A stretch of 64,000 nt of DNA from Casp-actino8 sp044358015 (GTDB lineage Bacteria > Actinomycetota > Acidimicrobiia > Acidimicrobiales > Ilumatobacteraceae), in contig JBIKOO010000008.1 in assembly GCA_044358015.1 (NCBI GenBank), positions 1 to 64,000 of the forward strand. Reading direction: 5' to 3'. Each line of letters starts with the position of its first letter. Position 1 is the first letter of the stretch. The position numbers and the translations under genes were made by a program. Below the pieces are notes generated by a model. It was given only the letters and a program-made list of their open reading frames with translations. It had not been told where the DNA came from and did no database searches. Shown here one piece after another: positions 1 to 8,061 of this stretch.

Positions 1-271
1 CAACGGTGCGATGTTTGCCATGGTCGTTAATCGTCAGGCCCACCCGTGCTTGCCACTCGTCATTCCAAAGGGGCGGTTGACCCGAGAGCAACATGAAGGA
101 TGCATCATGCACGTTGGCGTAATGAAACAGACAAAAAGCGATGGGAACCACGCCTTCGCGCTCGAAGTGATTGACGTGTTCCAAGTCCATTGAATCGATG
201 GCATCGTCATACAGGCTGAAGAGGGCCTTCATTCGGCGTTGTAGCGAGTCAAGTACGAGCTGGTTTGACAT
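1..271 (-). CDS. DinB-like protein (N-terminal part only)
   Basis: An open frame on the minus strand runs off the left edge of the window; about 90 residues are visible. The ATG is preceded by a GGAGG ribosome binding site five bases upstream, so the start is well supported. The translated part has a helical region with His residues in FCLFHYANVHDASFML followed by LLSGQPPLWNDEW, which resembles the helix-bundle metal-site region of DinB/DUF664 proteins. This family assignment is an impression from pattern, not a proven match. The gene is divergent from the gene at 372. Confidence 0.6.
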   Translation of the reverse strand, partial: MSNQLVLDSLQRRMKALFSLYDDAIDSMDLEHVNHFEREGVVPIAFCLFHYANVHDASFMLLSGQPPLWNDEWQARVGLTINDHGKHRTV

Positions 272-371
272 TGATCCTCCGAGGTACGAACTTGTCTTAC
301 CGTAGCACCCAATCTTATGTTGTGTCATTCTCAATGCCATTTGATCGTCGTGAAGTTGCTAGTTTAAGAGA

Positions 372-1037
372 ATGCGCTACGGAAAAATTGACTTTGATTA
401 CGCCCTCGACCTTGCTGGCCGCACACCTGAGAACGACGGTCCGATCTACATGGTGAACTTCATGAAGTACCGCGATGTTGCTGGATATGAAGGCGTGAAG
501 GGAGCCGAGAAGTCGGCCAAGCCTGGAATCTCCGGGGTTGAAGCCGACAATTTGTACAACCCTTCAGATGTTCTCGCCAAGATAGGAGCGCAACCTGTTT
601 TCTTTGGTGAAGTTGTTGCGCAGGGAACTGAAGGCGAGTGGGATCGTATGGCCATCGTGAAGTACGCCAGTCGAGTCTCGTTTATGGAAATGCAGAACCG
701 TCCAGACTTCAAAGAGAAGCATGTGCATAAAGAAGCCGGCATGTTGTACACGATTGTGATGGGCACATTGCCTCGTGGCGAGCATCAGGCGATTGATCGC
801 TCGATGTATTGCACATTTGAATTGACCGCTGCACCGCAACAGGGTGAAGCATCAAACCTTCAGGCGCGCCTCGCAGTTGAAGGAACCATCGTCGGTGATG
901 GACGGAAGTGGGATGACCTCACAATGACTTGGTCTGATGACATTCCGGTTGTTGCACCCCGAGAAGCTGGTGGCGAAGTGATGACAGTTGTGACGAAGAT
1001 TCAGATCGACCGTATGGGTAAGTCGTTCCTCGCCTAA
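372..1037 (+). CDS. Hypothetical protein, DUF1330-like alpha-beta barrel
   Basis: The product is 221 residues. The early segment GPIYMVNFMKYRDVAGYEG resembles the first strand and helix of DUF1330-type dimeric alpha-beta barrel proteins. A second half (MYCTFELTAAPQQ onward) could be a second copy of the fold. No catalytic residues can be named and no signal peptide is seen. The ATG has only a weak purine-rich site (aagag) upstream. It is convergent with the P450 gene that follows, with 12 bases between the stops. Its function is not recognised; its position beside P450 and TauD genes suggests a catabolic or accessory role. Confidence 0.7.
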   Translation: MRYGKIDFDYALDLAGRTPENDGPIYMVNFMKYRDVAGYEGVKGAEKSAKPGISGVEADNLYNPSDVLAKIGAQPVFFGEVVAQGTEGEWDRMAIVKYASRVSFMEMQNRPDFKEKHVHKEAGMLYTIVMGTLPRGEHQAIDRSMYCTFELTAAPQQGEASNLQARLAVEGTIVGDGRKWDDLTMTWSDDIPVVAPREAGGEVMTVVTKIQIDRMGKSFLA

Positions 1038-1049
1038 AACTGTCGACGA

Positions 1050-2297
1050 CTATTTGGCGGTGAAGGTCACCGGTACTTCGTTGAGTCCCAAAACAAAGTT
1101 TCCACGTCGCCACGGCAGAGGTTCGTCGGTCGCCAGTTGCATAAAGTCGAATCGTCGCAGAATCTCTTCAAAGAGAACGCGTAACTCGAGGCGAGCAAGA
1201 GGAGCGCCAAGGCAATGATGCCGACCGTATGCGCCGAAAGCCACGTGATCGTTCGGCGTACGGGTGATATCAAACTTGAATGGATCGCTAAAGACTTTTT
1301 CGTCGCGGTTGGCCGATGGGTACAACAAAAGAATTCGATCGCCCTTGTGGATCGTGAAGCCATTGACAACAACATCTTGGGTGGCGGTGCGATTCATGTT
1401 GCGGACGGGTGTGGCCCAACGCAACATCTCTTCAATCGCATTCGGCAAAAGTGAGAGATCATTTTTTAACATCTCTAACTGATCTTGATTCTGTAGCAAC
1501 GCAGCAATTCCAGCCGAGATCACATGCCGCGTTGTCTCATCGCCACCAACAAGAACCAGCATGGTCTCGAACATGATGTCGAGGTCAGAGAGTCTTTCGC
1601 CTTCCCATTCGGCGTTAGTGATCAGACTGACTAAATCATCGCCGTCTCCACCTCGACGTTCGTTCACCTTGGCCATGATGTATTCATTCCAGGCAACAAC
1701 AGCGTGTTCTACTTCGGAGCGAATCTCTTCACCACCAGTCGCAAAGAGATCTGACCAGTGAAGAAGCTTTTCGTAGTCTGATTCGGGAAGACCCATCAGT
1801 TCGCCGATCATCAACATCGGCAACGGGGTGGCGATATCGGCTACGAAATCACATGAACCTTTGTCAATCACCGAATCAATGAGCTCGTTAACTTTGGTGC
1901 GCAAGAAAGGTTCGTGATCGGAGACTCGGCGTGGTGTGAATCCGTTGCCAACCAAGCGTCGTCGCTTGGTGTGTTCGGGAGCATCAAAGTTGATCATTGA
2001 CGGCACAGAACTTTCGGGCCGTGAACCCTGGCCAGAGCAGAAGGTATGCCATTCTCGACTCATCATGGAAACGAGTTCGTGGCTCGCTGCTCCCCAAATC
2101 CCGGTTGCGTCATCCCAATACAAGGGCGCCTCGGAGCGCATCCATGTGGTCAACTCATCAAAATTGGCGTAAAAGTCAGGCGACAGCAATCTGATGTCGT
2201 CGCGGGTTGGGTGACCAGCAGGTCCGCGTCCTCCACCGAGGATGACGGTGAAGTCGAGATCGGGATCGAGGGGGAAATCCGGTTCGTTTGTGCCCAT
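1050..2297 (-). CDS. Cytochrome P450 (CYP124/125-like heme loop)
   Basis: The product is 415 residues, normal for a soluble bacterial P450. Visible landmarks in order are the I-helix oxygen-activation motif GGDETT, the K-helix ExxR in EEMLRW, and the heme-thiolate loop AFGAYGRHHCLGAPLARLEL. The spacing from Phe to Cys in that loop is one residue longer than the usual FxxGxHxCxG. A similar longer loop (FGGTGAHYCIG, FGGGGAHFCLG) is known from mycobacterial CYP125 and CYP124, which oxidise sterol side chains or branched lipids. The substrate here is therefore plausibly a sterol-like or branched hydrophobic compound, but this is inference. It lies 9 bases downstream of the TauD gene on the same strand and probably shares its transcript. 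Redox partners are not visible in the window. Confidence 0.93.
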   Translation of the reverse strand: MGTNEPDFPLDPDLDFTVILGGGRGPAGHPTRDDIRLLSPDFYANFDELTTWMRSEAPLYWDDATGIWGAASHELVSMMSREWHTFCSGQGSRPESSVPSMINFDAPEHTKRRRLVGNGFTPRRVSDHEPFLRTKVNELIDSVIDKGSCDFVADIATPLPMLMIGELMGLPESDYEKLLHWSDLFATGGEEIRSEVEHAVVAWNEYIMAKVNERRGGDGDDLVSLITNAEWEGERLSDLDIMFETMLVLVGGDETTRHVISAGIAALLQNQDQLEMLKNDLSLLPNAIEEMLRWATPVRNMNRTATQDVVVNGFTIHKGDRILLLYPSANRDEKVFSDPFKFDITRTPNDHVAFGAYGRHHCLGAPLARLELRVLFEEILRRFDFMQLATDEPLPWRRGNFVLGLNEVPVTFTAK

Positions 2298-2306
2298 CGC
2301 TAGAAA

Positions 2307-3275
2307 CTAGCGAGTCGGGCGACCGCCAACGATGCTGGCGCGTTCCATGATGCGGATCTCGGGCCAGTAATCGCTACTTGCATAATGCTGGCAAGCCCTG
2401 TTATCCCAAAAGGCAATGGAATCTGGTTCCCAATGGAAGCGGCATTGATATTCAACGTTGTCGCTCTCGCCCCACAGTTCGGTCAGCCAACGATCGTTTT
2501 CAGCCTCATCAACACCGATGATGCGGCTGAGAAAAACGGGATTGCAATAGAGGTACTTGCGGCCAGTCACAGAGTGGGTCGGAGCTAATGGGTGAACAAC
2601 GATGGGGTACTTGGCGCGCATTGCCTCCATTTGATCGGGGGCAACTTGTTTACCGAATGACTGCACGAAGTCGTGTTCGGCGTCATGTGTGTCAACAAAC
2701 TCTCGTTGCTCGTCGGTGAGTCCCTCATACGCGGCATACATGTCGCAGAACAAAGTGTCACCACCAGATTCAGGTACTTGTATGGCATGAAGTACTGCTC
2801 CAAGACTTGGGCATTCTCTCCACGTCACGTCTTGGTGCCAGGTGTTTTCGTAGCCCTTGACATCGAATGATTTTTCAAAGCGAACGAGTTCGGGTTGGCC
2901 AGTATTTGAAGGAATGAATGGGTGAATTTCTAGTTCGCCGAATCGGGCGGCGAAACTGACATGTTGCTGAGATGTCACCGGTTGATTGCGAAAGAAGATG
3001 ACCTTGTATTCATGGAGGGCCTGCCGAATGTCATCGATGACCTCTTGGGGGAGATTGGTCGTGAGATCTACTCCGCTGATTTCGGCACCGATGGTTGCAC
3101 CTAGGCGTTTGATCTCGAAGTGGTTCCAGGTCAACTGGGCGAGTCGAGCCCGTTCGTTCGCGAGATGGAGAATTGGCCCGACCCGCTTACCGCGAAGGGT
3201 TTGGCGATCTTTGGTGATGTAGGCGCTCGGGTCTTTGCTCGCGATGATGTCGGAATGTGCAGTCGTCGAAGTCAT
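2307..3275 (-). CDS. TauD/TfdA-family Fe(II)/2-oxoglutarate dioxygenase
   Basis: Counted from the chosen ATG the product is 322 residues. The facial triad is visible as His147 and Asp149 (TWHQDVTW) with a distal His near 297 (NRACQHYAS), followed by the 2-oxoglutarate-binding Arg near 312 (IMERAS). The family oxidises C-H bonds next to sulfonates, aryloxy acids and similar groups; the substrate cannot be read from sequence. The frame is open for another 37 codons upstream, but the ATG at 3275 has an AAGGGGGA ribosome binding site and the upstream extension would run through the palindromic operator at 3295-3317. The gene is divergent from a P450 and followed by a second P450, so it belongs to an oxidative catabolic set. 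Confidence 0.92.
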   Translation of the reverse strand: MTSTTAHSDIIASKDPSAYITKDRQTLRGKRVGPILHLANERARLAQLTWNHFEIKRLGATIGAEISGVDLTTNLPQEVIDDIRQALHEYKVIFFRNQPVTSQQHVSFAARFGELEIHPFIPSNTGQPELVRFEKSFDVKGYENTWHQDVTWRECPSLGAVLHAIQVPESGGDTLFCDMYAAYEGLTDEQREFVDTHDAEHDFVQSFGKQVAPDQMEAMRAKYPIVVHPLAPTHSVTGRKYLYCNPVFLSRIIGVDEAENDRWLTELWGESDNVEYQCRFHWEPDSIAFWDNRACQHYASSDYWPEIRIMERASIVGGRPTR

Positions 3276-3294
3276 AAGTCCCCCTTGGATTTTG

Positions 3295-3317
3295 GTTTCT
3301 GACGGGTCGTCAGAAAC
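3295..3317. promoter_or_regulatory. Palindromic operator between tauD-like and P450 genes
   Basis: Two perfect 10-base arms (GTTTCTGACG and its complement) are separated by GGT, giving the core TCTGACGnnnCGTCAGA. The site starts 20 bases upstream of the dioxygenase start and about 100 bases upstream of the P450 start in the divergent region, where a repressor dimer could control both genes. The same core occurs at 27685-27705. The size and symmetry fit a TetR-family operator. The regulator is not encoded in this window. Confidence 0.75.
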
Positions 3318-3419
3318 TCTACCTGAAAAGGGTCCTGTGGATTGCAGGCTTAGGTCCCTGCTATTTCGGCAAGACCAATGAGGCACAATAGAAGCAGTTC
3401 AGTCATCAAGGGGGCAGTT

Positions 3420-4679
3420 ATGTCAGATCGTCAGCCAGCCAATGTCGAAGAAGCCGGATACGCCTTCGTCATCCCAGATTCGTACGCTGATGAAGACTTC
3501 TTCTATCGAGCCTGCGCCATGTTGCGGGAGCAGGACCCAGTCCATTGGGTGAACGGCGATGGGCTTGGCTTTAACTCGTTTTGGGCAATCACTCGATCTG
3601 CGGACATCTTTGACATCGAGGCTCGCAACAAGATTTTCCTGAATGAGCCACGTCCGGTTTTGAGTGATTTGGAATCAGACCGTCGTCGTGCAGAGGAAGG
3701 TGACATGCTGCGTACCTTGATCCATGTTGATGATCCAGAGCACCGTGACTTGCGCGGAGTGACATCGGAGTGGTTCTTGCCGAAGAACCTGACCAAGTTA
3801 GAAGGCATGCTCGATATGTACGCGAATCGCTACGTCGACAAGATGTATTCATTGGGTGGTCAATGCGACTTTGCGAAAGACATCGCGATGATGTTCCCGC
3901 TTAATGTGATTTTGTCAATTTTGGGATTACCCGAAAGCGATTACGGTCGCATGTTGAAGTTCACTCAGGAATTGTTCGGCTCGCAAGACGAAGACATGCA
4001 ACGAGGTTCAGACCCGATTGATCTGGTCGCTGTTGTTCAAGACTTCTTTGTCTATTTCACCAAACTGACTGAAGAACGTCGCGCCAACCCCACCGACGAC
4101 ATGGCTTCGGTTGTTGCGAACGCTCGAATTAACGGTGAAGAACTCTCGATGATCCAGACGATCTCGTATTACGTGATTACGGCGACGGCGGGTCACGACA
4201 CGACCGCATCAGCGATTGCGGGTGGGATGCACGCTCTGATCGAGAATCCCGATCAACTCGCACGATTGAAAAATGATCTGAGTCTGTTGAACACAGCCGC
4301 TGATGAAATCATCCGCTGGGTCACACCAGTGAAGCACTTCATGCGAACAGCGACAGAAGATTTTCCTCTGGGCGGCAAAGTGATTAAGGCTGGCGACTCG
4401 GTGTTGCTGTCTTACCCGTCGGGCAACCGCGACACTGACGCGTTTACTGATCCCGACAAGTTTGATATTGGTCGCTCGCCGAACAAGCATTTATCTTTCG
4501 GTTTTGGTGTGCACTATTGCTTAGGTGCGATGTTGGCCCGAATGGAAATCAAAGCGTTCTTGAAGGCATTGTTGCCACGACTCGAAAGCGTCGAACTGGA
4601 CGGCGAACCAAAGTGGATGAAGACAATTTTCGTCGGTGGCCTGAAGACTCTGCCCATCAAGTACACAATGACGGCGTAG
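3420..4679 (+). CDS. Cytochrome P450
   Basis: The product is 419 residues from an ATG with AAGGGGGCA just upstream; an upstream in-frame start at 3378 lacks such a site. The I-helix has AGHDTT, the K-helix has the ExxR in DEIIRW, and the heme loop is LSFGFGVHYCLGAMLARME with canonical FxxGxHxCxG spacing. It is a soluble class I P450 that would need a ferredoxin and reductase encoded elsewhere. It is divergent from the TauD dioxygenase/P450 pair across the operator at 3295-3317, so the two P450s and the dioxygenase probably respond to the same signal. The stop codon directly abuts the stop of the next, convergent gene. Confidence 0.94.
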   Translation: MSDRQPANVEEAGYAFVIPDSYADEDFFYRACAMLREQDPVHWVNGDGLGFNSFWAITRSADIFDIEARNKIFLNEPRPVLSDLESDRRRAEEGDMLRTLIHVDDPEHRDLRGVTSEWFLPKNLTKLEGMLDMYANRYVDKMYSLGGQCDFAKDIAMMFPLNVILSILGLPESDYGRMLKFTQELFGSQDEDMQRGSDPIDLVAVVQDFFVYFTKLTEERRANPTDDMASVVANARINGEELSMIQTISYYVITATAGHDTTASAIAGGMHALIENPDQLARLKNDLSLLNTAADEIIRWVTPVKHFMRTATEDFPLGGKVIKAGDSVLLSYPSGNRDTDAFTDPDKFDIGRSPNKHLSFGFGVHYCLGAMLARMEIKAFLKALLPRLESVELDGEPKWMKTIFVGGLKTLPIKYTMTA

Positions 4680-6350
4680 TTATCTGATAGTTGGTTTGAC
4701 CAGGCGGCCGGGTAACGAGTCAAGGGCGGGTTGCAGTAGTTCGCCGTCGCGCTGTACTTCGACACCATTTACGAACAAGTGATGCATGCCTGTTGGTTGA
4801 TCGGCAGTTAAGCGTTCACCATTGGCGGGAAAATCAACAACTCGACGAACCGGTCCAGGAGCAACGGTGTCAGCATCAAAGACTACGATGTCGGCGATGG
4901 CGCCGATTCGTAAGACGCCACGATCGGTGAAGCCAAACAGATCTGCCTGAACCTGGGTGAGTTTATGCACAGCGTTTTCTAACGTCAGCACCTTCTTGTC
5001 ACGCACCCAAGATCCGAGCAAGTCGGTTGACAAAACAGCGTCACATAGTTGACCCACGTGGGCGCCGGCATCAGACAAACCAAGTGTGCAACCTTCGGTG
5101 TTCAACAACATCGCGACACCTTCGGCATCGTCGTTGGCCAACATCGCTTTCACGCGCAGTTTTAGATCTGGTTCAAGTAATGCAAGCTCAAGCAACAGAT
5201 CAAACGGATCGGAGCGTGTTTCGTTGGCTATATCAGCGAGTCGGCGCCCAACTAGATCTGGTGACGATGGCGCATCCATGATTTCGTAACTGTCCCAACG
5301 AGGAATGAGACCTTGCTTGTTCTCCCAACCGACACGCACGCGGTTGCGCCATTCATGGCTCGCAAATGCTTCACGGCGTTCGTCAATTGACTTCGGCATC
5401 AATTCAGCAAAGATAGGACTGGTATTCAATGTGAAGGGCTCAACCATTGTCATCGAGAAAGACAGCGGGCGGCATGACACTTGTGGCCAAACATCAACAC
5501 CTTGTCGTAAACCTTCTTTGTGTACTTCAACGGCGGCGAGATGTGTTCCCTGGGCTGTCGTCAGCAACGCGGTGTACGTAATTGGTGCACCAACCTTGGG
5601 CTGCAGCACGTAACAGTCGGCGAAGCTTAAGTTCTCGCCACCATTGACTCCAATCACACCACGACCAGAGTCACCAACTGCTTTGCACAATGCTTCGATT
5701 TCTTCAGCAGCAGCCCAGCGGCTCGGAATTGGCTGTCCATCTGCGCCGCGGTGAGTGACAGCAAAACTTGTTGCGAATCCCGCGGCACCAGACTCCATGG
5801 CCTCAGAAACCAGATCGGCCATTCGCGAGATTTCATCTGCTGTGGCGGCTCGGCCAACTGATTGATCACCCATCACAAAAATGCGAAGTGGTGTGTGGCC
5901 GACATAGGCGGCAAAGTTCAGCAACGTGCCGTGCTGTTCAATTGATGCAAGGTATTCAGGGAAAGATTCAAAGTCCCACGGGATTCCAGCATTGAGGGTC
6001 GCTGGATCCATATCTTCAACTTTTTCCATCGTGTTCGCAATCAACGCACGATCTTGCGACCTTGTGGGAGCAATTGAAAAGCCGCAGTTTCCAGCGACCA
6101 CTGTGGTGACGCCGTGATAGCACGACGGGGTAAGCGCGGGGTCCCAAAACGCTTGTGCGTCGTAATGGGTATGGATATCAATGAACCCGGGGGCCACAAC
6201 GCGACTGGTTGCATCAATGACGACGTCACCTTGCAAGTTGGATCCGATTTCAATGACGCGATCGCCTTCAATGAGAACATCGGCGAGATACCCCGGACTA
6301 CCCGTTCCGTCGACAACTAAACCGTTCTTGATGACTGTTGTTTTCCCCAT
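4680..6350 (-). CDS. N-acyl-D-amino-acid deacylase-like amidohydrolase
   Basis: The product is about 556 residues. The N-terminus KNGLVVDGTGSPGYLADVLI and the metal motif GFIDIHTHYDAQAFWD are those of the D-aminoacylase branch of the amidohydrolase superfamily. A late motif GLSDAGAHVGQLCDA supplies the conserved Asp, and the C-terminus returns to the small beta domain (GAIADIVVFDAD). The family removes acyl groups from D-amino acids or cleaves related cyclic amides using one or two zinc ions. The actual substrate is unknown. A GTG two codons upstream (6356) is an alternative start; neither has a strong ribosome binding site. It is convergent with the P450 gene. Confidence 0.88.
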   Translation of the reverse strand: MGKTTVIKNGLVVDGTGSPGYLADVLIEGDRVIEIGSNLQGDVVIDATSRVVAPGFIDIHTHYDAQAFWDPALTPSCYHGVTTVVAGNCGFSIAPTRSQDRALIANTMEKVEDMDPATLNAGIPWDFESFPEYLASIEQHGTLLNFAAYVGHTPLRIFVMGDQSVGRAATADEISRMADLVSEAMESGAAGFATSFAVTHRGADGQPIPSRWAAAEEIEALCKAVGDSGRGVIGVNGGENLSFADCYVLQPKVGAPITYTALLTTAQGTHLAAVEVHKEGLRQGVDVWPQVSCRPLSFSMTMVEPFTLNTSPIFAELMPKSIDERREAFASHEWRNRVRVGWENKQGLIPRWDSYEIMDAPSSPDLVGRRLADIANETRSDPFDLLLELALLEPDLKLRVKAMLANDDAEGVAMLLNTEGCTLGLSDAGAHVGQLCDAVLSTDLLGSWVRDKKVLTLENAVHKLTQVQADLFGFTDRGVLRIGAIADIVVFDADTVAPGPVRRVVDFPANGERLTADQPTGMHHLFVNGVEVQRDGELLQPALDSLPGRLVKPTIR

Positions 6351-6395
6351 GAACACAGTGTTTCACATGGACTTCAGGCATCGCCTGTTCAGTGA

Positions 6396-7631
6396 TCAGT
6401 CTTTGGAGTCGATTGAAACGGCGAGTTCGTACTGATCGCTCACCGAGCTATCAAGACCAACCGGAGTTGCATCGTCGCCAAACCAGAAGCGCAATTGAGC
6501 GGTCACGGCGTGCTTGATGATGGGGAACCCAAGTTCAACTGGCTCGGCGGGTGGAATGCAGCCATCTTGACCCAAGGTCTTCAACTGTGGCTGAGCGTCG
6601 AGCAAGGGTCCGAGACCGGATGCGAGAGCGACACCAATAATGCCCGACCCGTTTCCGAAGGTGCAGAAATCGTCAAAGCCGTTGTGGCCGACTCCGTCAA
6701 TGATCCACAGACGACTCGGTCCTGGCACAGCCTCGAATGAAGGGCGAGTTGATTCTTCGGCGGAGATGATTGCGTCAAGTGCGCCAGCGATAAAGAACGA
6801 TGGCTTGTTCACGAATGTTGGGGGAGCAATGGTCGTCGCATCTGATGAGCCCATTCCAAGAACCCCTGATGCCATTGAGATGTAACCGTCAACACGGTCG
6901 TCATTAGCGGCGCTCACAATTGTTCCGCCGCCAGCAGAGTGACCAAGGGCGATAACGCGAGAAACATCAACATGACCCTGAAGTAGCGAAGCAGGATCGT
7001 CGTTTCCAGACGTCACCAAATCGAGTGTTCCCAATAGCTCGGCGGTTGCTGACTCGCGGTCGCCGACCGGAGCACTCAGAACGTGGAAAAGGTCGCGTGA
7101 CCAATGGTCGGGAGCGGCAACGACCATTCCCCAACTTGCAAGATGAGCCGTGAGGAATGTGCTCTGCAGACGCATGCCGCTGTAGCCGTGACTAAACAAC
7201 ACGACGGGGAACTGTCCATCTGCAACGACAGCGTCGCGTCCAGCGGTGTAGTCATAGCGAGCTGGCACTTCAGCGGTCAGAAGAGCTTTAATGGCTGGAG
7301 GTACGAAGTCTCGGGTGTCGTAGAACTCGGCTCCGGTGGTTCCTTCAACTGCGGGATACCAAACTTCAACTTTGTTGCCCGCGGCTAGCTCGAGTGTGGT
7401 GACTCCGACGGGGTACGGGCCGGTCTCGGTGTACATCATCGCTTCAACGGCAGGGTCAAGGGTCGTGGTTGGTGCTTCGGTCGCCGGAGTCTCGGTAGTG
7501 GGAGCCTCGGTGGTTGATGACTCGGTCGTTGGAGCGACAGATGCTGTTGATGCTGAGTCTCCTCCGCCACATGCAGATAGGGCAATAGCGGCGAAGAGGG
7601 AGGTCAGAAGGAGTGGATGACGGGATGACAT
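6396..7631 (-). CDS. Secreted lipoprotein, alpha/beta hydrolase
   Basis: The product is 411 residues from the ATG that begins MSSRHPLLLTSLFAAIALSA. It has a lipobox LSAC, so it is probably anchored to the outside of the membrane after signal peptidase II cleavage. A Thr/Glu/Pro-rich linker (about residues 25-65) follows. The hydrolase domain has a nucleophile elbow GHSAGG and a late VGHNGFDDFC that may supply the catalytic His. The arrangement resembles PAF-acetylhydrolase or dienelactone-hydrolase-like esterases. The frame stays open upstream through the tRNA-Cys gene, which shows that the longer reading is not real. The substrate is not known. Confidence 0.88.
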   Translation of the reverse strand: MSSRHPLLLTSLFAAIALSACGGGDSASTASVAPTTESSTTEAPTTETPATEAPTTTLDPAVEAMMYTETGPYPVGVTTLELAAGNKVEVWYPAVEGTTGAEFYDTRDFVPPAIKALLTAEVPARYDYTAGRDAVVADGQFPVVLFSHGYSGMRLQSTFLTAHLASWGMVVAAPDHWSRDLFHVLSAPVGDRESATAELLGTLDLVTSGNDDPASLLQGHVDVSRVIALGHSAGGGTIVSAANDDRVDGYISMASGVLGMGSSDATTIAPPTFVNKPSFFIAGALDAIISAEESTRPSFEAVPGPSRLWIIDGVGHNGFDDFCTFGNGSGIIGVALASGLGPLLDAQPQLKTLGQDGCIPPAEPVELGFPIIKHAVTAQLRFWFGDDATPVGLDSSVSDQYELAVSIDSKD

Positions 7632-7751
7632 GGCTGAGAGTCTCGCATGGGGAGGAACGCATAACGAAGTTTTGGACTGTTCACTCGGACAGGGCGGGAA
7701 TGCTCGATCGCAGGTAGGCTTGCTATTCCGATTTGGTCCGCCAGATCGGTT

Positions 7752-7823
7752 GGCGACGTGGCCGAGTGGTTTAGGCAAGGGCCTGCAAAGCCCTCTACCT
7801 GGGTTCGATTCCCAGCGTCGCCT
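7752..7823 (+). tRNA. tRNA-Cys (anticodon GCA)
   Basis: The acceptor stem GGCGACG (7752-7758) pairs with CGTCGCC (7816-7822), and the discriminator base is T at 7823. The anticodon stem AGGGC/GCCCT encloses loop CTGCAAA, with anticodon GCA at 7785-7787. The T-arm contains GGGTTCGATTCCC. There is no long variable arm, which separates it from Ser and Leu tRNAs. The CCA end is not encoded. A copy of its T-loop and part of the acceptor 3' strand occurs at 19986-20002, so this gene may be the attachment site of the island that follows. Confidence 0.95.
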
Positions 7824-8016
7824 CTCTTTTGGCAATCTTTGAGAGCACACCGATAGTGGGTCATGGAGTTGTCTTGGAGTGTGTTCGGCGGCAACGCACT
7901 TGACGGTTCACACAATGAGCGGTCAGATCACTGCTGAACAGTGACTTCGGACCCCTTCTCGGAGAAAAGACGTGTGACTGACACCATATATGACCCTCTT
8001 TTACTCCAAATTGTTT

Positions 8017-8030
8017 GTAACTAAAGTTAC
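8017..8030. promoter_or_regulatory. Short palindrome upstream of propeller gene
   Basis: GTAACT and AGTTAC are perfect inverted arms separated by AA, in an AT-rich stretch 31 bases upstream of the start of the giant propeller gene. It may be an operator or part of the promoter region. The 190 bases between the tRNA and this site hold no gene that can be supported. Confidence 0.35.
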
Positions 8031-8061
8031 TAAATTCTGCTGGCTTGATGTGAGGTCAAAA

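Noticed and set aside
7604..7915. Open frames across the tRNA-Cys gene on both strands
   Set aside because: They run through the tRNA and show no protein features; the true start of the lipoprotein gene is at 7631.
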